Assembly (NCBI RefSeq): GCF_007829955.1
Contig: NZ_VIWX01000006.1
Location: 420,334-484,333 of the forward strand
Direction of reading: 5' to 3'
DNA length: 64,000 bases
DNA from: Saccharopolyspora dendranthemae
GTDB taxonomy: Bacteria; Actinomycetota; Actinomycetes; Mycobacteriales; Pseudonocardiaceae
Under the pieces are notes generated by a model. The model did not search any database and was not told the DNA's origin. It saw only the letters and a list, made by a program, of their open reading frames with translations. Position 1 is the first letter of the stretch. Each line of letters begins with the position of its first letter. Both the position numbers and the translations under genes were made by a program. This document shows, piece after piece, positions 15,493-24,351 of this stretch.

Positions 15493-17595
15493 TCACTCGC
15501 CCGTTGCCTTGGCGATGATCTCCTTAGCCACACCGGCCGGAACCTCGGCGTAGGAGTCGAACACCATCGAGTAGTTGGCGCGACCCTGGGTCTTGGACCG
15601 CAGGTCGCCGACGTACCCGAACATCTCGGACAGCGGCACGAGAGCCTTGACGACGCGGGTTCCGCTGCGCTCCTCCATGGCCTGGATGTGGCCACGGCGG
15701 GAGTTCAGGTCACCGATGACCTCGCCCATGTAGTCCTCGGGCGTGGTCACCTCGACCGCCATCATCGGTTCGAGCAGCGCGGGAGACGCCTTGACGGCCG
15801 ACTCCTTGAGCGCCATCGAACCGGCGACCTTGAAGGCCATTTCCGACGAGTCGACCTCGTGGTACTGGCCGTCGAGCAAGGTCACCTTCACGCCGACCAG
15901 CGGGTAGCCGGCCAGCACGCCGTACTGCATGGCGTCCTGCGCACCCTGGTCCACCGACGGAATGTACTCCCGCGGGATCCGACCGCCGGTGACCTTGTTC
16001 GAGAACTCGTAGGTCGCGCTGTCGGACGTCTGCTCGATCGGGTCGAGCCTGATGATCACGCGCGCGAACTGACCGGAACCACCGGTCTGCTTCTTGTGCG
16101 TGTACTCGTACTTCTCGATCGTCTTGCGAATCGTCTCGCGGTAGGCCACCTGCGGCTTACCGATGTTCGCCTCGACTCGGAAGTCGCTCTTCATGCGGTT
16201 GACCAGCACCTCGAGGTGCAGCTCACCCATGCCCTTGATGATGGTCTGACCGGTCTCGTCGTCCAGGTTGACCTGGAACGTCGGGTCTTCCTCGGCGAGC
16301 TTCTGGATCGCCGTGGAGAGCTTCTCCTGGTCGGCCTTCGTCTTGGGCTCGATGGCCACCTCGATGACCGGCGCCGGGAACGTCATCGACTCGAGGACGA
16401 TCGGGTTCGCGGAGTCGCTCAGGGTGTCACCGGTGGTGGTCTCCTTGAGACCGATCACCGCGTAGATGTGGCCGGCCTGGATCTCCTCGACCGGGTTCTC
16501 CTTGTTGGAGTGCATCTGGAACATCTTCCCGATGCGCTCCTTGCGGCCCTTGGTCGAGTTGATGACCTGGGCGCCGGAGGCGACCTTGCCGGAGTAGACC
16601 CGGATGTAGGTGAGCTTGCCGAAGAACGGGTGCACCGCGATCTTGGAGACCAGCGCGGCGAACGGCTCCTGCGTGCTCGGCTTGCGCTCCGCCGGGGTCT
16701 CGCCGTCGGGCAGGGTTCCCTGCACCGGCGGGACGTCGAGCGGCGAGGGCAGGTAGTCGACGACCGCGTCGAGCATGGGCTGAACGCCCTTGTTCTTGAA
16801 CGCGGTGCCGCAGATGACCGGGAACGCGCTGCGCTCGACGGTGATCTTGCGGATGCCGGCCTTGATCTGCTCCTGCGTCAGCTCCTCGCCGTTGAAGTAG
16901 GCCTCCATGAGGGCCTCATCAGTCTCGGCGACGGCCTCGACGAGCTTCTCCCGGTACTCGGCGGCCCTGTCGACCAGATCCTCCGGGATCTCCTCGACCT
17001 CGTAGTCGGTGCCCTTGGACACCTCACCACGCCAGGTCAGAGCCTTCATCCGGACCAGGTCGACAACGCCCTCGAACTCGGACTCGACACCGATCGGCAG
17101 CTGCAGGACCAGCGGCGTCGCGTGCAGCCGGTCCTCGATGGTGCTCACGGTGTAGTAGAAGTCCGCACCGAGCTTGTCCATCTTGTTGACGAAGCAGATG
17201 CGCGGGACGTCGTACTTGTCGGCCTGGCGCCAGACCTGCTCGGACTGGGGCTCGACACCTTCCTTGCCGTCGAACACCGCGACCGCGCCGTCGAGGACGC
17301 GCAGCGAGCGCTCGACCTCGACGGTGAAGTCGACGTGGCCGGGGGTGTCGATGATGTTGATCTGGTTGTCGCCCCAGAAGGTGGTGGTAGCAGCCGAGGT
17401 GATCGTGATGCCCCGCTTCTGCTCCTCCTCCATCCAGTCCATCTGAGACGCACCGTCGTGCGTCTCACCGAGCTTGTGCGTGATCCCGGTGTAGTAGAGG
17501 ACCCGCTCGGTCGTGGTGGTCTTGCCCGCATCGATGTGGGCCATGATGCCGATGTTGCGGACCTTGGTCAGGTCAGTCAGCACGTCGCGTGCCAC
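15493..17595 (-). CDS. fusA: Elongation factor G
   Basis: EF-G drives translocation and, with RRF, ribosome recycling. The 700-residue protein has all five domains: G domain motifs AHIDAGKTT, DTPGHVDFTVEVERSLR and NKMDKLGADF; domain II; and domain IV-V from about residue 480 with the tip loop region HKKQTGGSGQFARV. The start (MARDVLTDLTKVRNIGIMAH) gives the family N-terminus. rpsG lies 96 nt upstream with no terminator between. Confidence 0.99.
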   Translation of the reverse strand: MARDVLTDLTKVRNIGIMAHIDAGKTTTTERVLYYTGITHKLGETHDGASQMDWMEEEQKRGITITSAATTTFWGDNQINIIDTPGHVDFTVEVERSLRVLDGAVAVFDGKEGVEPQSEQVWRQADKYDVPRICFVNKMDKLGADFYYTVSTIEDRLHATPLVLQLPIGVESEFEGVVDLVRMKALTWRGEVSKGTDYEVEEIPEDLVDRAAEYREKLVEAVAETDEALMEAYFNGEELTQEQIKAGIRKITVERSAFPVICGTAFKNKGVQPMLDAVVDYLPSPLDVPPVQGTLPDGETPAERKPSTQEPFAALVSKIAVHPFFGKLTYIRVYSGKVASGAQVINSTKGRKERIGKMFQMHSNKENPVEEIQAGHIYAVIGLKETTTGDTLSDSANPIVLESMTFPAPVIEVAIEPKTKADQEKLSTAIQKLAEEDPTFQVNLDDETGQTIIKGMGELHLEVLVNRMKSDFRVEANIGKPQVAYRETIRKTIEKYEYTHKKQTGGSGQFARVIIRLDPIEQTSDSATYEFSNKVTGGRIPREYIPSVDQGAQDAMQYGVLAGYPLVGVKVTLLDGQYHEVDSSEMAFKVAGSMALKESAVKASPALLEPMMAVEVTTPEDYMGEVIGDLNSRRGHIQAMEERSGTRVVKALVPLSEMFGYVGDLRSKTQGRANYSMVFDSYAEVPAGVAKEIIAKATGE

Positions 17596-17691
17596 GAGAT
17601 TCTTCCCCGTTCCCTAACAGCAGGTGCAAGTCGCGGTGACAGGTGCAAAGCTGTCGAATCGGTTCGGCTGGCGGGCAAGACCCACCAGATG

Positions 17692-18162
17692 TCACCAGCG
17701 GTAGTGCGCGAAGGCCTTGTTGGACTCCGCCATCTTGTGCGTGTCTTCACGCTTCTTGACGCTCGCGCCGAGACCGTTGCTCGCGTCCAGCAGCTCGTTC
17801 ATCAGGCGCTCGACGATCGTCTTCTCGCGGCGCTGCCGGGAGTAGGTGATCAGCCAACGCAGCGCGAGGGTGGTGGACCGGCCGGCCCGCACCTCGATCG
17901 GCACCTGGTAGGTCGCGCCACCAACACGGCGGCTGCGGACCTCCAGGGTCGGCTTCACGTTGTCGAGGGCACGCTTGAGCGTGACGACCGGGTCGGTGCC
18001 GGTCTTCTCACGGCAGCCTTCGAGGGCCGCGTAGACGATCCTCTCGGCCAGCGAGCGCTTGCCGTCGACGAGGACCTTGTTCACCAGCTGCGTGACCAGC
18101 GGCGAGCCGTACACGGGATCAGCGTGCAGCGGCCGCTTCGGGGCCGGACCCTTGCGGGGCAT
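17692..18162 (-). CDS. rpsG: 30S ribosomal protein S7
   Basis: S7 nucleates assembly of the 30S head. The 156-residue protein starts MPRKGPAPKRPLHADPVYGS, contains the signature DPVYGSPLVTQLVNKVLVDG, and ends MAESNKAFAHYRW, as is usual. ATG overlaps the rpsL stop by one base (TGATG), so the two are translationally coupled. Confidence 0.99.
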   Translation of the reverse strand: MPRKGPAPKRPLHADPVYGSPLVTQLVNKVLVDGKRSLAERIVYAALEGCREKTGTDPVVTLKRALDNVKPTLEVRSRRVGGATYQVPIEVRAGRSTTLALRWLITYSRQRREKTIVERLMNELLDASNGLGASVKKREDTHKMAESNKAFAHYRW

Positions 18163-18536
18163 CAGCTCTTCTCCTTCTTCGCGCCGTAGCGGCTGCGAGC
18201 CTGCTTGCGGTTCTTCACACCCTGGGTGTCAGCGGAACCGCGGATGATCTTGTAGCGCACGCCGGGAAGGTCCTTCACACGGCCGCCACGAACGAGCACG
18301 ATCGAGTGCTCCTGCAGGTTGTGGCCCTCACCCGGGATGTAGGCCGTGACCTCGATGCCGCTGGTCAGCTTGACACGAGCGACCTTGCGCAGGGCCGAGT
18401 TGGGCTTCTTCGGGGTGGTCGTGTACACGCGGGTGCACACGCCACGCCGCTGCGGGCTCCCCTTGAGCGCCGCGGTCTTGGTCTTGGCGACCTTGTCCTG
18501 GCGGCCCTTACGGACCAGCTGCTGGATGGTGGGCAT
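18162..18536 (-). CDS. rpsL: 30S ribosomal protein S12
   Basis: S12 controls decoding accuracy and is the streptomycin-resistance locus. The 124-residue protein has TPKKPNSALRKVARVKLTSG and RGGRVKDLPGVRYKIIRG, so the Lys residues altered in streptomycin-resistant mutants (K43 and K88 in common numbering) are wild type. It is the first gene of the str operon, with a clear promoter at 18847-18876 and a leader of about 300 nt. Confidence 0.99.
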   Translation of the reverse strand: MPTIQQLVRKGRQDKVAKTKTAALKGSPQRRGVCTRVYTTTPKKPNSALRKVARVKLTSGIEVTAYIPGEGHNLQEHSIVLVRGGRVKDLPGVRYKIIRGSADTQGVKNRKQARSRYGAKKEKS

Positions 18537-18657
18537 GGACCGGCTTTCTGTCAGCGTTCGCGTCTTTTAGGTACTCGACCAAGCAGCCGCTCGTTCGAGC
18601 TTCGGCGTGCCCTGGGCGTCGAGCACCTGTCAGGCACTGTGTTTCGGAGCTCCCCGC

Positions 18658-18680
18658 ACACGAGGTCGGGCGTGTCGCCC
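18658..18680 (-). promoter_or_regulatory. Leader hairpin element, copy 2 (rpsL)
   Basis: Same element as at 13710-13732 (22/23 identical), with the GGGCG-ACA-CGCCC stem-loop on the minus strand, about 120 nt before the rpsL start and 160 nt after the predicted start of transcription. The match between two separate r-protein operons suggests a shared regulatory leader. Confidence 0.6.
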
Positions 18681-18846
18681 ACCCCTCGGCCCTCGCAGCG
18701 CCCGCATCGGCCGAAACCGAGATAGACCCCAGAGGGTTTTCGGAGGAGTTCCACACATCCTCGGCGCTGCCGCGGCCCTCCACTCGGGCGGCCACGTCAT
18801 GCACGGGCATGCGGATCGACCCGATTGGCGTCGGGTCCGATAAACA

Positions 18847-18876
18847 AAGATACCCGGCCCGTTCTCAGAGGGTCAA
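18847..18876 (-). promoter_or_regulatory. str-operon promoter
   Basis: On the minus strand TTGACC (18876-18871) and TATCTT (18852-18847) are separated by 18 nt, close to the housekeeping sigma consensus. The expected start point near 18840 gives a leader of about 300 nt before rpsL. It lies just downstream of the toxin-island terminator, so the island does not need to read through into str. Confidence 0.75.
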
Positions 18877-19001
18877 AACGGGGGGTCCTCTTGACCTGCT
18901 CGATCACCCGGCGCGGCGTGCGCGCCTCGAATGAGGTGCGAGCTCTCATCGACTGCTGGCGTCAGCCTACCCCGTGCGACAAGCCCCTCCGGCACGACCG
19001 A

Positions 19002-19032
19002 GAACGGGGCGCCCGGTCCGGGCACCCCGTTC
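19002..19032 (-). terminator. Terminator of the toxin/immunity operon
   Basis: A 15-position, nearly perfect GC-rich inverted repeat (19002-19016 with 19018-19032, one G-U pair on the transcript) begins 35 nt after the stop of the TNT-domain gene. There is no U-tract. It separates the island from the rpsL promoter. Confidence 0.6.
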
Positions 19033-19067
19033 CTCAGCCGCGGTGTGGGACCGCGCGCGAAGATCGA

Positions 19068-20504
19068 TCAGGCCTCGGCGAGCCAGCCCTCCTCGGACAG
19101 GACCTTGAGGGAGTTGGGCAGCACGAAGGCGGTTCCGCCGCCGACCTGGCCGTGATCGGGCTTGGCGATGCCGGTGATCGCGTCGAACGGCTGCGCGACC
19201 CGGTAGCGGCGGTAAGGCCCCGGTTCCCGACCCGGCGGGAGGCTGCGCTGCGGCAGCGTGGTGCCCGCGACGAACGCGGTGTTGCCGGTGGGCTCGCCGA
19301 AGCGGTCGAGCTCGTCGCCGGGCTGCAGCCGGACCACGAACTTCTGGTCGTAGGACGACAGCGGCGGCTCGTCGGACATCTCCGGCCACGGGCACTCGAA
19401 GTCCAGCAGCGCTTCGTCCGGCTCTCGCAGGTAGCGCTCGCGCTCGACGGTCATCGCACCGATCAGGAAGAACCCCGCCGTCCACGGGTCCGGGAAGCGG
19501 TGCTTGGGGTTCGGCCGGTCGTCGTGGGCCTCCACCGCCCACCATCCGTCCGGCTCGGGGCGCATGCTCCAGCCGCCGCCGACCGGCTCGTCGAAGCTGT
19601 AGAACCGGCTGCTCACGCCTTGAGCCGCCAGGTGCGCGCCGACCGCGACGAACGCGTCCTCCGGCCGGTGCGCCAGCATCGACGCCGGGTCGTTGGCCAG
19701 GATCAGCGACTTCGCCTCGGCGGAGCGGATGTCGGCGACCGTGGTCGGCGCCTGGTAGCGGGCGCGGCGGATGTGGTCGAGGAACTCCGGCGGCGGCGCG
19801 ATGTCGTGCTCTTCGAGGTAGTAGGCCATCGCCTGCGGCCACACCCACACGCCGTCGGTGTGGAACTGCTTGGGCACCTCGGCGCCGCGCTGCGGGTCGA
19901 GCTCGTCGGCGTCGGTGGACATCGCCGACAGCACGATCTCGCCGCCGTTGAGGTAGCTGAAGACCTCGCGCTTCTCGATCCACGGCACCGCGGGCCGGAA
20001 CACCTGCGGAGCACCCTGCGCGTCGCGCCCGTCGAAGACCGGCAGCATCCGCAGCGGACCGGTCGCGCCGTCCGGGTAGGTGACGGAGTCGACGAAGTAG
20101 TCCCAGGCCGGGGCGAGCAACCACTGCGCGGGATCGCGTCGCGGGTAGAACCGCAGCTCGTCGAGGTGCGCGCGGCCGTCCTCCGGCGGGTTCCGCCACT
20201 GCGGCTCGTCGAAGGAGGTGTGCAGCTCCCCGCCGGCGAAGACCGCGGAGGTCCAGGCGCCCGCGTCCGGGGTGTAGCCGACGTCGCGAAGCCTCCGCAG
20301 CAGCTCGAACGCCTCGTCGCCCGCGTCGGACTCGAAGCGGGTCCCGAGGGCGGTGCAGCGGATCTCGCCGCTGCCCGCCACGGCGCGCAGGGCCTGCAGC
20401 AGCTCCTCCAGCTGCGCGGTGCGATCCGGGAAAGCGCCGAAGGCGGCCGGAGCCGGGAAGGGCGGGTGCACCGGGAACGGGTCACCCTGCCTGACGTTGA
20501 TCAA
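19068..20504 (-). CDS. TNT-domain (NAD+ glycohydrolase-like) protein
   Basis: A 478-residue protein whose last 90 residues (about 389-478) match the TNT domain of the mycobacterial toxin CpnT, which hydrolyses NAD+/NADP+. Diagnostic blocks: LDRFGEPTGN, LPQRSLPPG (Arg420), PYRRYRV, HGQVGGGTAFVLP (Gln453) and a C-terminal EEGWL. Arg and Gln at these positions are catalytic or substrate-binding in TNT. Residues 1-388 are soluble and not recognised; there is no signal peptide, WXG or membrane segment. The TTG start overlaps the stop of the preceding ARH gene (TTGA) behind GAGGGG, so it is translationally coupled as the last gene of the operon. It could be a second toxin, an internal NADase effector, or a toxin-like decoy. 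Domain call fairly firm, role open. Confidence 0.85.
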   Translation of the reverse strand: MINVRQGDPFPVHPPFPAPAAFGAFPDRTAQLEELLQALRAVAGSGEIRCTALGTRFESDAGDEAFELLRRLRDVGYTPDAGAWTSAVFAGGELHTSFDEPQWRNPPEDGRAHLDELRFYPRRDPAQWLLAPAWDYFVDSVTYPDGATGPLRMLPVFDGRDAQGAPQVFRPAVPWIEKREVFSYLNGGEIVLSAMSTDADELDPQRGAEVPKQFHTDGVWVWPQAMAYYLEEHDIAPPPEFLDHIRRARYQAPTTVADIRSAEAKSLILANDPASMLAHRPEDAFVAVGAHLAAQGVSSRFYSFDEPVGGGWSMRPEPDGWWAVEAHDDRPNPKHRFPDPWTAGFFLIGAMTVERERYLREPDEALLDFECPWPEMSDEPPLSSYDQKFVVRLQPGDELDRFGEPTGNTAFVAGTTLPQRSLPPGREPGPYRRYRVAQPFDAITGIAKPDHGQVGGGTAFVLPNSLKVLSEEGWLAEA

Positions 20505-23500
20505 CTGTTCCCCTCAGTTGTTTCGGTGTGCGCCACCCCGTCGAGGCGGCGGCGCGGTGCCGGCTTCGGCGACGGGAACCCGCCGGCCTCGGCACCGACG
20601 GTCGCCGGTTCGGCCGACCACGTCGACCGGACCGGGTAGCGCTCGTTCCAGTCCTGATCGGACGGCGGCTCGATGGCGGCCCGGCCGGGCTGGAACCCAC
20701 CGCGGCCGAACTCGGCGACGCAGTCCAGCGCCATCTGCTCGATGACGTCGCGCAGCTCCAGCTCGGCCAGCCAGTCCAGCGGCAGCTCGCCGACGCCCTG
20801 CAAAGCGCCGACGATGTTGCCGCAGATCGCGCCGGTGGAGTCGCTGTCGCCGTCGTGGTGCACGGCGATCTTCAGCGCCAGCTCGACGTCCTCGCCCGCG
20901 GCCAGTGCCGCGCACACCGCGATGGCCACGGCCTGCTCGCCGACCCAGCCGCCACCGAGCACCTCGGCGATGCGCTCCGGCGAGGGAACGCCTTCGGCGG
21001 CTAGGCCGACCGCGGCCTTGATCGCCTCGGTGGTCTCCTCGTGGTCTTCCCAGGTCTCCAGGACTTGCAGGGCCAGCCACACGCCGTCGTCGAGGCTGCG
21101 GCCGAGCAGCGCCTGCTGGACGATCACCGCCAGCGCACCCGCGGAGTGGTAGCCGGCCGGGTGGCTGTGAGTCAGGGCCGCGGTGCGCGCCGCCAGCTCG
21201 AAGACCTCCGCCGGGTCGGTGGAGGCCAGGGAAACCGGAGCCGCGCGCATCGCGCCGCCGCAGCCCTTCGAGTTGTTGATCTTCTGGGTCAGCGAACCGG
21301 CCGGGTTGCCGTCCCCGAAGTCGGTCAGCGCCCGGAAGATGGTCTTGCCCGGCGCCCGCGTGCGGAACAGGCTCGGGACCTCGACCAGCCAGCCGTCCGG
21401 CATCGGGTGGTCGTCGAGGAACGGGCCCGCGGCCGCGTCCCACTCGACGCCCTGGGTGTGCAGCCAGCGCTGGTAGGCGAGCTGCACCTCGGGAAGCGGG
21501 TCCTCGACGCCGTGCGTGCGCGCGGCGATGCTGCCGCGGATCAGCCCTTCGGCCGTGAACAGCGTCATCTGGGTGTCGTCGGTGATCGCACCGTGCACCC
21601 CGTAGGCCTCGCGCAGGCCGCTGGGGCCGGTCGGGCCGAAGCGCTCGGTGATCTGAGCGGCGGTGGCGAACTCCAGGTCGGCTCCGAGCGCGTCACCGAG
21701 AGCACCGCCGAGGAAGCAGCCCAGGACCCGCTCGGTCAGCGACGGCGCCGCGTCACCGGGGCCCTCGTTCTTGGCGTGCACCCGACGACCGCCGGAGATC
21801 GGAGGGGCCTCGATGACCTGCGATTCCGGCTCGGCCGGAACCTCTTCGCCGGTGTCCGCCGGCGCTGCTCCCGCTGCGGTTCCGGCGGTTTCGTCTGCGG
21901 TCCTGGGGACGAACGCCGGGGCTCCGGTGCCGGGAACCGCTGTCGTGGCGTCGACGTCCGCTTCCTCGACCGCCGCGGTGTCCTCGTCGAGGGCGGCGTC
22001 CTCGACGAGGTCTTCGGTGGTGGGCACGACGGGCTCTTCGGGTTCCCGCACTGCCTCCTCCGGCAGCGGGATCCTCGTCGGCTCGGCCTCGGCTTCGGCT
22101 TCGGCTTCCACTTCGGCTTCGGCTTCCACTTCGGCTTCGGCTTCGGCTTCGGCTTCGGCTTCGGCTTCGGCTTCGGTGACGTCCTCGTACTCGGCGTCCT
22201 CTTCGGAGTCCAGGGCTTCGACGTCCTGGAGGTCCTCCGGTTCGGCGGTGTCCTCGTCCGCCACGGCCAGTTCCGCCACGGCCACTTCGGACACGGCCTC
22301 TTCGAGCACGTCCGATTCCGCCACGTCTGATTCCGCGACGGCCGGCTCGGGCTCGTCCGGCTCCGTCTCGACCGCCGAGAGCCGCGCGACGGCGGGCACG
22401 GCGTCGGGCTCCGGGCTCAGGTCGATCGGCGTCGGCTCGGGCTCCGCATCGGTGCCGGAGACGACGTCGACGTCCGCGTCCGCGTCCGCGTCGGTGAAGC
22501 GGTATTCCGGATCGGCGTCGCGGGTGAACCGGGCGTCCGGCGCGGGCTCGTTCTCGTCGCGGTGCGGAACGGCGATCAGGTCGAAGGGCGATCCGATGCC
22601 GCTGACGTCCACCACGGTGGAGCCCTCGTCCTCGTCGGATTCCGCAAGGGCCTCGACGACCTGCGCGTTCACCGCCTCCGACTCGATTTCGGGCTCGGGC
22701 TCGACTTCCGGCTCGGGCGCGAGATCGACCAAGGGCGTCTCCGGAGCCGGGGCGGGCTGCTCGACCTCCGGTTCCGGTTCCTCGACTTCGCCGGGGTCGA
22801 GGTCGATCGGCGTGCGGGAGCGCATGTCGAGGTCGAGGGGGTTCTGCTCGGGTTCCGGCTCGTCCCGGATCGCCGCGAAGACGGCGGTGGTCTCGGCCTG
22901 CTGCTCGGGTTCGCGGACCTCGGCGCGCGTGGGGAAGGTCGGTGCGCCGATCCGCGCGTCGTCCTGCGGCTCGAACCGCGGAACGTCCTCCTGCACCGGC
23001 GGTTCCGGGTCGATGGGCGGCTCCGGGACCGTGAGCGGTGCCGGGGCGGCGGCCGTCTGCGGCGGTGGTGTCGGCTGCGCGGGCGGCCGCGGCGTCGGCT
23101 GCGCAGCAGGAGGCGGGGAATCGTCCCTGATCGCCGGCATCACCATGGTCTGCTCGGCGGATCCTTCGACGGTCTTCGCGGGTCCGGCGGCGATCTGCCG
23201 GGCGCCCGGCTGCTGGGGCCCGCGCGTGTAGCGCTGCGCCCACTGGGGCGGTGGCGGCGGCGCGAACGCCTCCGCGGCATCGCCGCACAAGGTCTCGATG
23301 ACCTGGCGGAGCTCGAGCTCGTCCAGCCACGGCGCGGGAATCGCGGCGGGACCGTGCAGCGCGCCCGCGAGCTGTCCGGCGAGCGCACCGGTGACGGCGC
23401 TGTCGGCGGAGTTGTTCACCGCGACCTGCACCGCGTCGGCGAAGGTGCGGGTGCTGCCGACGGCGGCGAGCGCGATCCCGAGCTCACCGGGCTTGTCGAC

Positions 23501-24334
23501 GACGTCGAACTCGATGTCGATGTCCAGCGGTCCGGGTGTTCCGCCGCGCTGGCCGACGAACATGGCCGCGTGCACGGTCCGGCGAACGTCGGCGGGCACC
23601 CCGGGCACCCGGTAGGCGGCGTTGAGCCTGCGCTGGTCGGAACCGGTGACCGCGTCCCACAGCGGAATTCCGCGGATGAGCTGCGCGAGCACGTCGGCGT
23701 GCAGGCCGGCGGCGGCGATCGAGTTGGCGCCCGAGGTGAAGAGGTTCGCGACGCCCGCGCCCGCCGCGTACACGCCCTCGGGCACGTTGGACCACACCAT
23801 CGCCGGAGCGGCGATCACCGGGTAGTCGGCGGATCCGTCGACGTCCACCGGCGGGTGCAGCATGCCGTCGGGACCGAGCGGCGAGCGCGCCGCCATGCGC
23901 CCGAGCAGGCCCAGCGCGTTGCCCGCCGGGTTGCGGGTGGAGTAGAGCTCCCGGCGTTCCAGCAACCAGCTGGCGGGTGCCGGTTCGGTCGCCGCGAACG
24001 CCGACATCGCGTACTCCCACGGCACGCCCTGGGTGTGCAGCCAGCGCAGGTGGTTGGCGAACACGAACTCGGTGGGCAGCCCGGTGCAGCCCTCGGCCTT
24101 CGCGCGCAGCAGGCCTTCGAGGGTGAACGCGGTGAGCTGGGTCAGGTCGGTCACGGCTCCGCGCCTGCCGTAGACCGGCAGGTAGTCGACGACGCCCCGC
24201 GGCCCGAACCACTGCTGTATCTCGGCAGTCGTGGTGTGCCGGACGCCGGCGCCGAGGGAATCGCCCACGGCGCCGCCGAGCAGCGCACCGCGGAAACGAT
24301 CGGCCCAGCTCAGCTGTCCTTGCGGGTCGGTCAT
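20501..24334 (-). CDS. Two-domain ADP-ribosylglycohydrolase with acidic linker
   Basis: A 1277-residue protein with two ARH/DraG folds joined by a linker of almost 500 residues rich in Glu, Ala and Pro. ARH enzymes remove ADP-ribose from proteins using two Mg2+. The C-terminal domain (about 865-1215) is intact: GGALGDALGAD, ITDDTQMTLFT, NNSKGCGGAMRAAP, THSHPAGYHSAG and HHDGDSDSTGAICGN supply the metal ligands. The N-terminal domain (about 10-340) is degenerate: VTDLTQLTAFT lacks the paired Asp and NNSADSAVTG replaces the HxGDSDST motif, so it is probably a non-catalytic module. The start at 24334 (MTDPQGQLSWADR) follows GAGGAGAAGG, 17 nt after the previous stop. Likely immunity to the upstream ADP-ribosyltransferase toxin; the linker's length and charge are unusual. 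Confidence 0.9.
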   Translation of the reverse strand: MTDPQGQLSWADRFRGALLGGAVGDSLGAGVRHTTTAEIQQWFGPRGVVDYLPVYGRRGAVTDLTQLTAFTLEGLLRAKAEGCTGLPTEFVFANHLRWLHTQGVPWEYAMSAFAATEPAPASWLLERRELYSTRNPAGNALGLLGRMAARSPLGPDGMLHPPVDVDGSADYPVIAAPAMVWSNVPEGVYAAGAGVANLFTSGANSIAAAGLHADVLAQLIRGIPLWDAVTGSDQRRLNAAYRVPGVPADVRRTVHAAMFVGQRGGTPGPLDIDIEFDVVDKPGELGIALAAVGSTRTFADAVQVAVNNSADSAVTGALAGQLAGALHGPAAIPAPWLDELELRQVIETLCGDAAEAFAPPPPPQWAQRYTRGPQQPGARQIAAGPAKTVEGSAEQTMVMPAIRDDSPPPAAQPTPRPPAQPTPPPQTAAAPAPLTVPEPPIDPEPPVQEDVPRFEPQDDARIGAPTFPTRAEVREPEQQAETTAVFAAIRDEPEPEQNPLDLDMRSRTPIDLDPGEVEEPEPEVEQPAPAPETPLVDLAPEPEVEPEPEIESEAVNAQVVEALAESDEDEGSTVVDVSGIGSPFDLIAVPHRDENEPAPDARFTRDADPEYRFTDADADADVDVVSGTDAEPEPTPIDLSPEPDAVPAVARLSAVETEPDEPEPAVAESDVAESDVLEEAVSEVAVAELAVADEDTAEPEDLQDVEALDSEEDAEYEDVTEAEAEAEAEAEAEAEVEAEAEVEAEAEAEAEPTRIPLPEEAVREPEEPVVPTTEDLVEDAALDEDTAAVEEADVDATTAVPGTGAPAFVPRTADETAGTAAGAAPADTGEEVPAEPESQVIEAPPISGGRRVHAKNEGPGDAAPSLTERVLGCFLGGALGDALGADLEFATAAQITERFGPTGPSGLREAYGVHGAITDDTQMTLFTAEGLIRGSIAARTHGVEDPLPEVQLAYQRWLHTQGVEWDAAAGPFLDDHPMPDGWLVEVPSLFRTRAPGKTIFRALTDFGDGNPAGSLTQKINNSKGCGGAMRAAPVSLASTDPAEVFELAARTAALTHSHPAGYHSAGALAVIVQQALLGRSLDDGVWLALQVLETWEDHEETTEAIKAAVGLAAEGVPSPERIAEVLGGGWVGEQAVAIAVCAALAAGEDVELALKIAVHHDGDSDSTGAICGNIVGALQGVGELPLDWLAELELRDVIEQMALDCVAEFGRGGFQPGRAAIEPPSDQDWNERYPVRSTWSAEPATVGAEAGGFPSPKPAPRRRLDGVAHTETTEGNS
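22082..22176 (-). repeat. Hexanucleotide repeat coding (Glu-Ala)n
   Basis: A near-perfect tandem array of GGCTTC (plus strand), with occasional CCACTT variants, encodes alternating Glu-Ala with a few Glu-Val in the linker of the two-domain ARH protein. Slippage-prone; length may vary between strains. Confidence 0.9.
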
Positions 24335-24351
24335 CGCCTTCTCCTCGTTGC

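Noticed and set aside
15457..18189. A 910-codon plus-strand frame opposite fusA and rpsG
   Set aside because: Composition is the antisense of fusA and rpsG codons (Leu/Val/Asp/Arg-rich with no family match); long antisense frames are expected at this GC content.
18162..18536. Possible streptomycin-resistant S12
   Set aside because: Lys at both usual resistance positions is unchanged.
21753..23330. A 525-codon frame within the two-domain ARH gene
   Set aside because: Same-strand shifted frame with Arg-rich content produced by the Glu-Ala repeat; not a gene.
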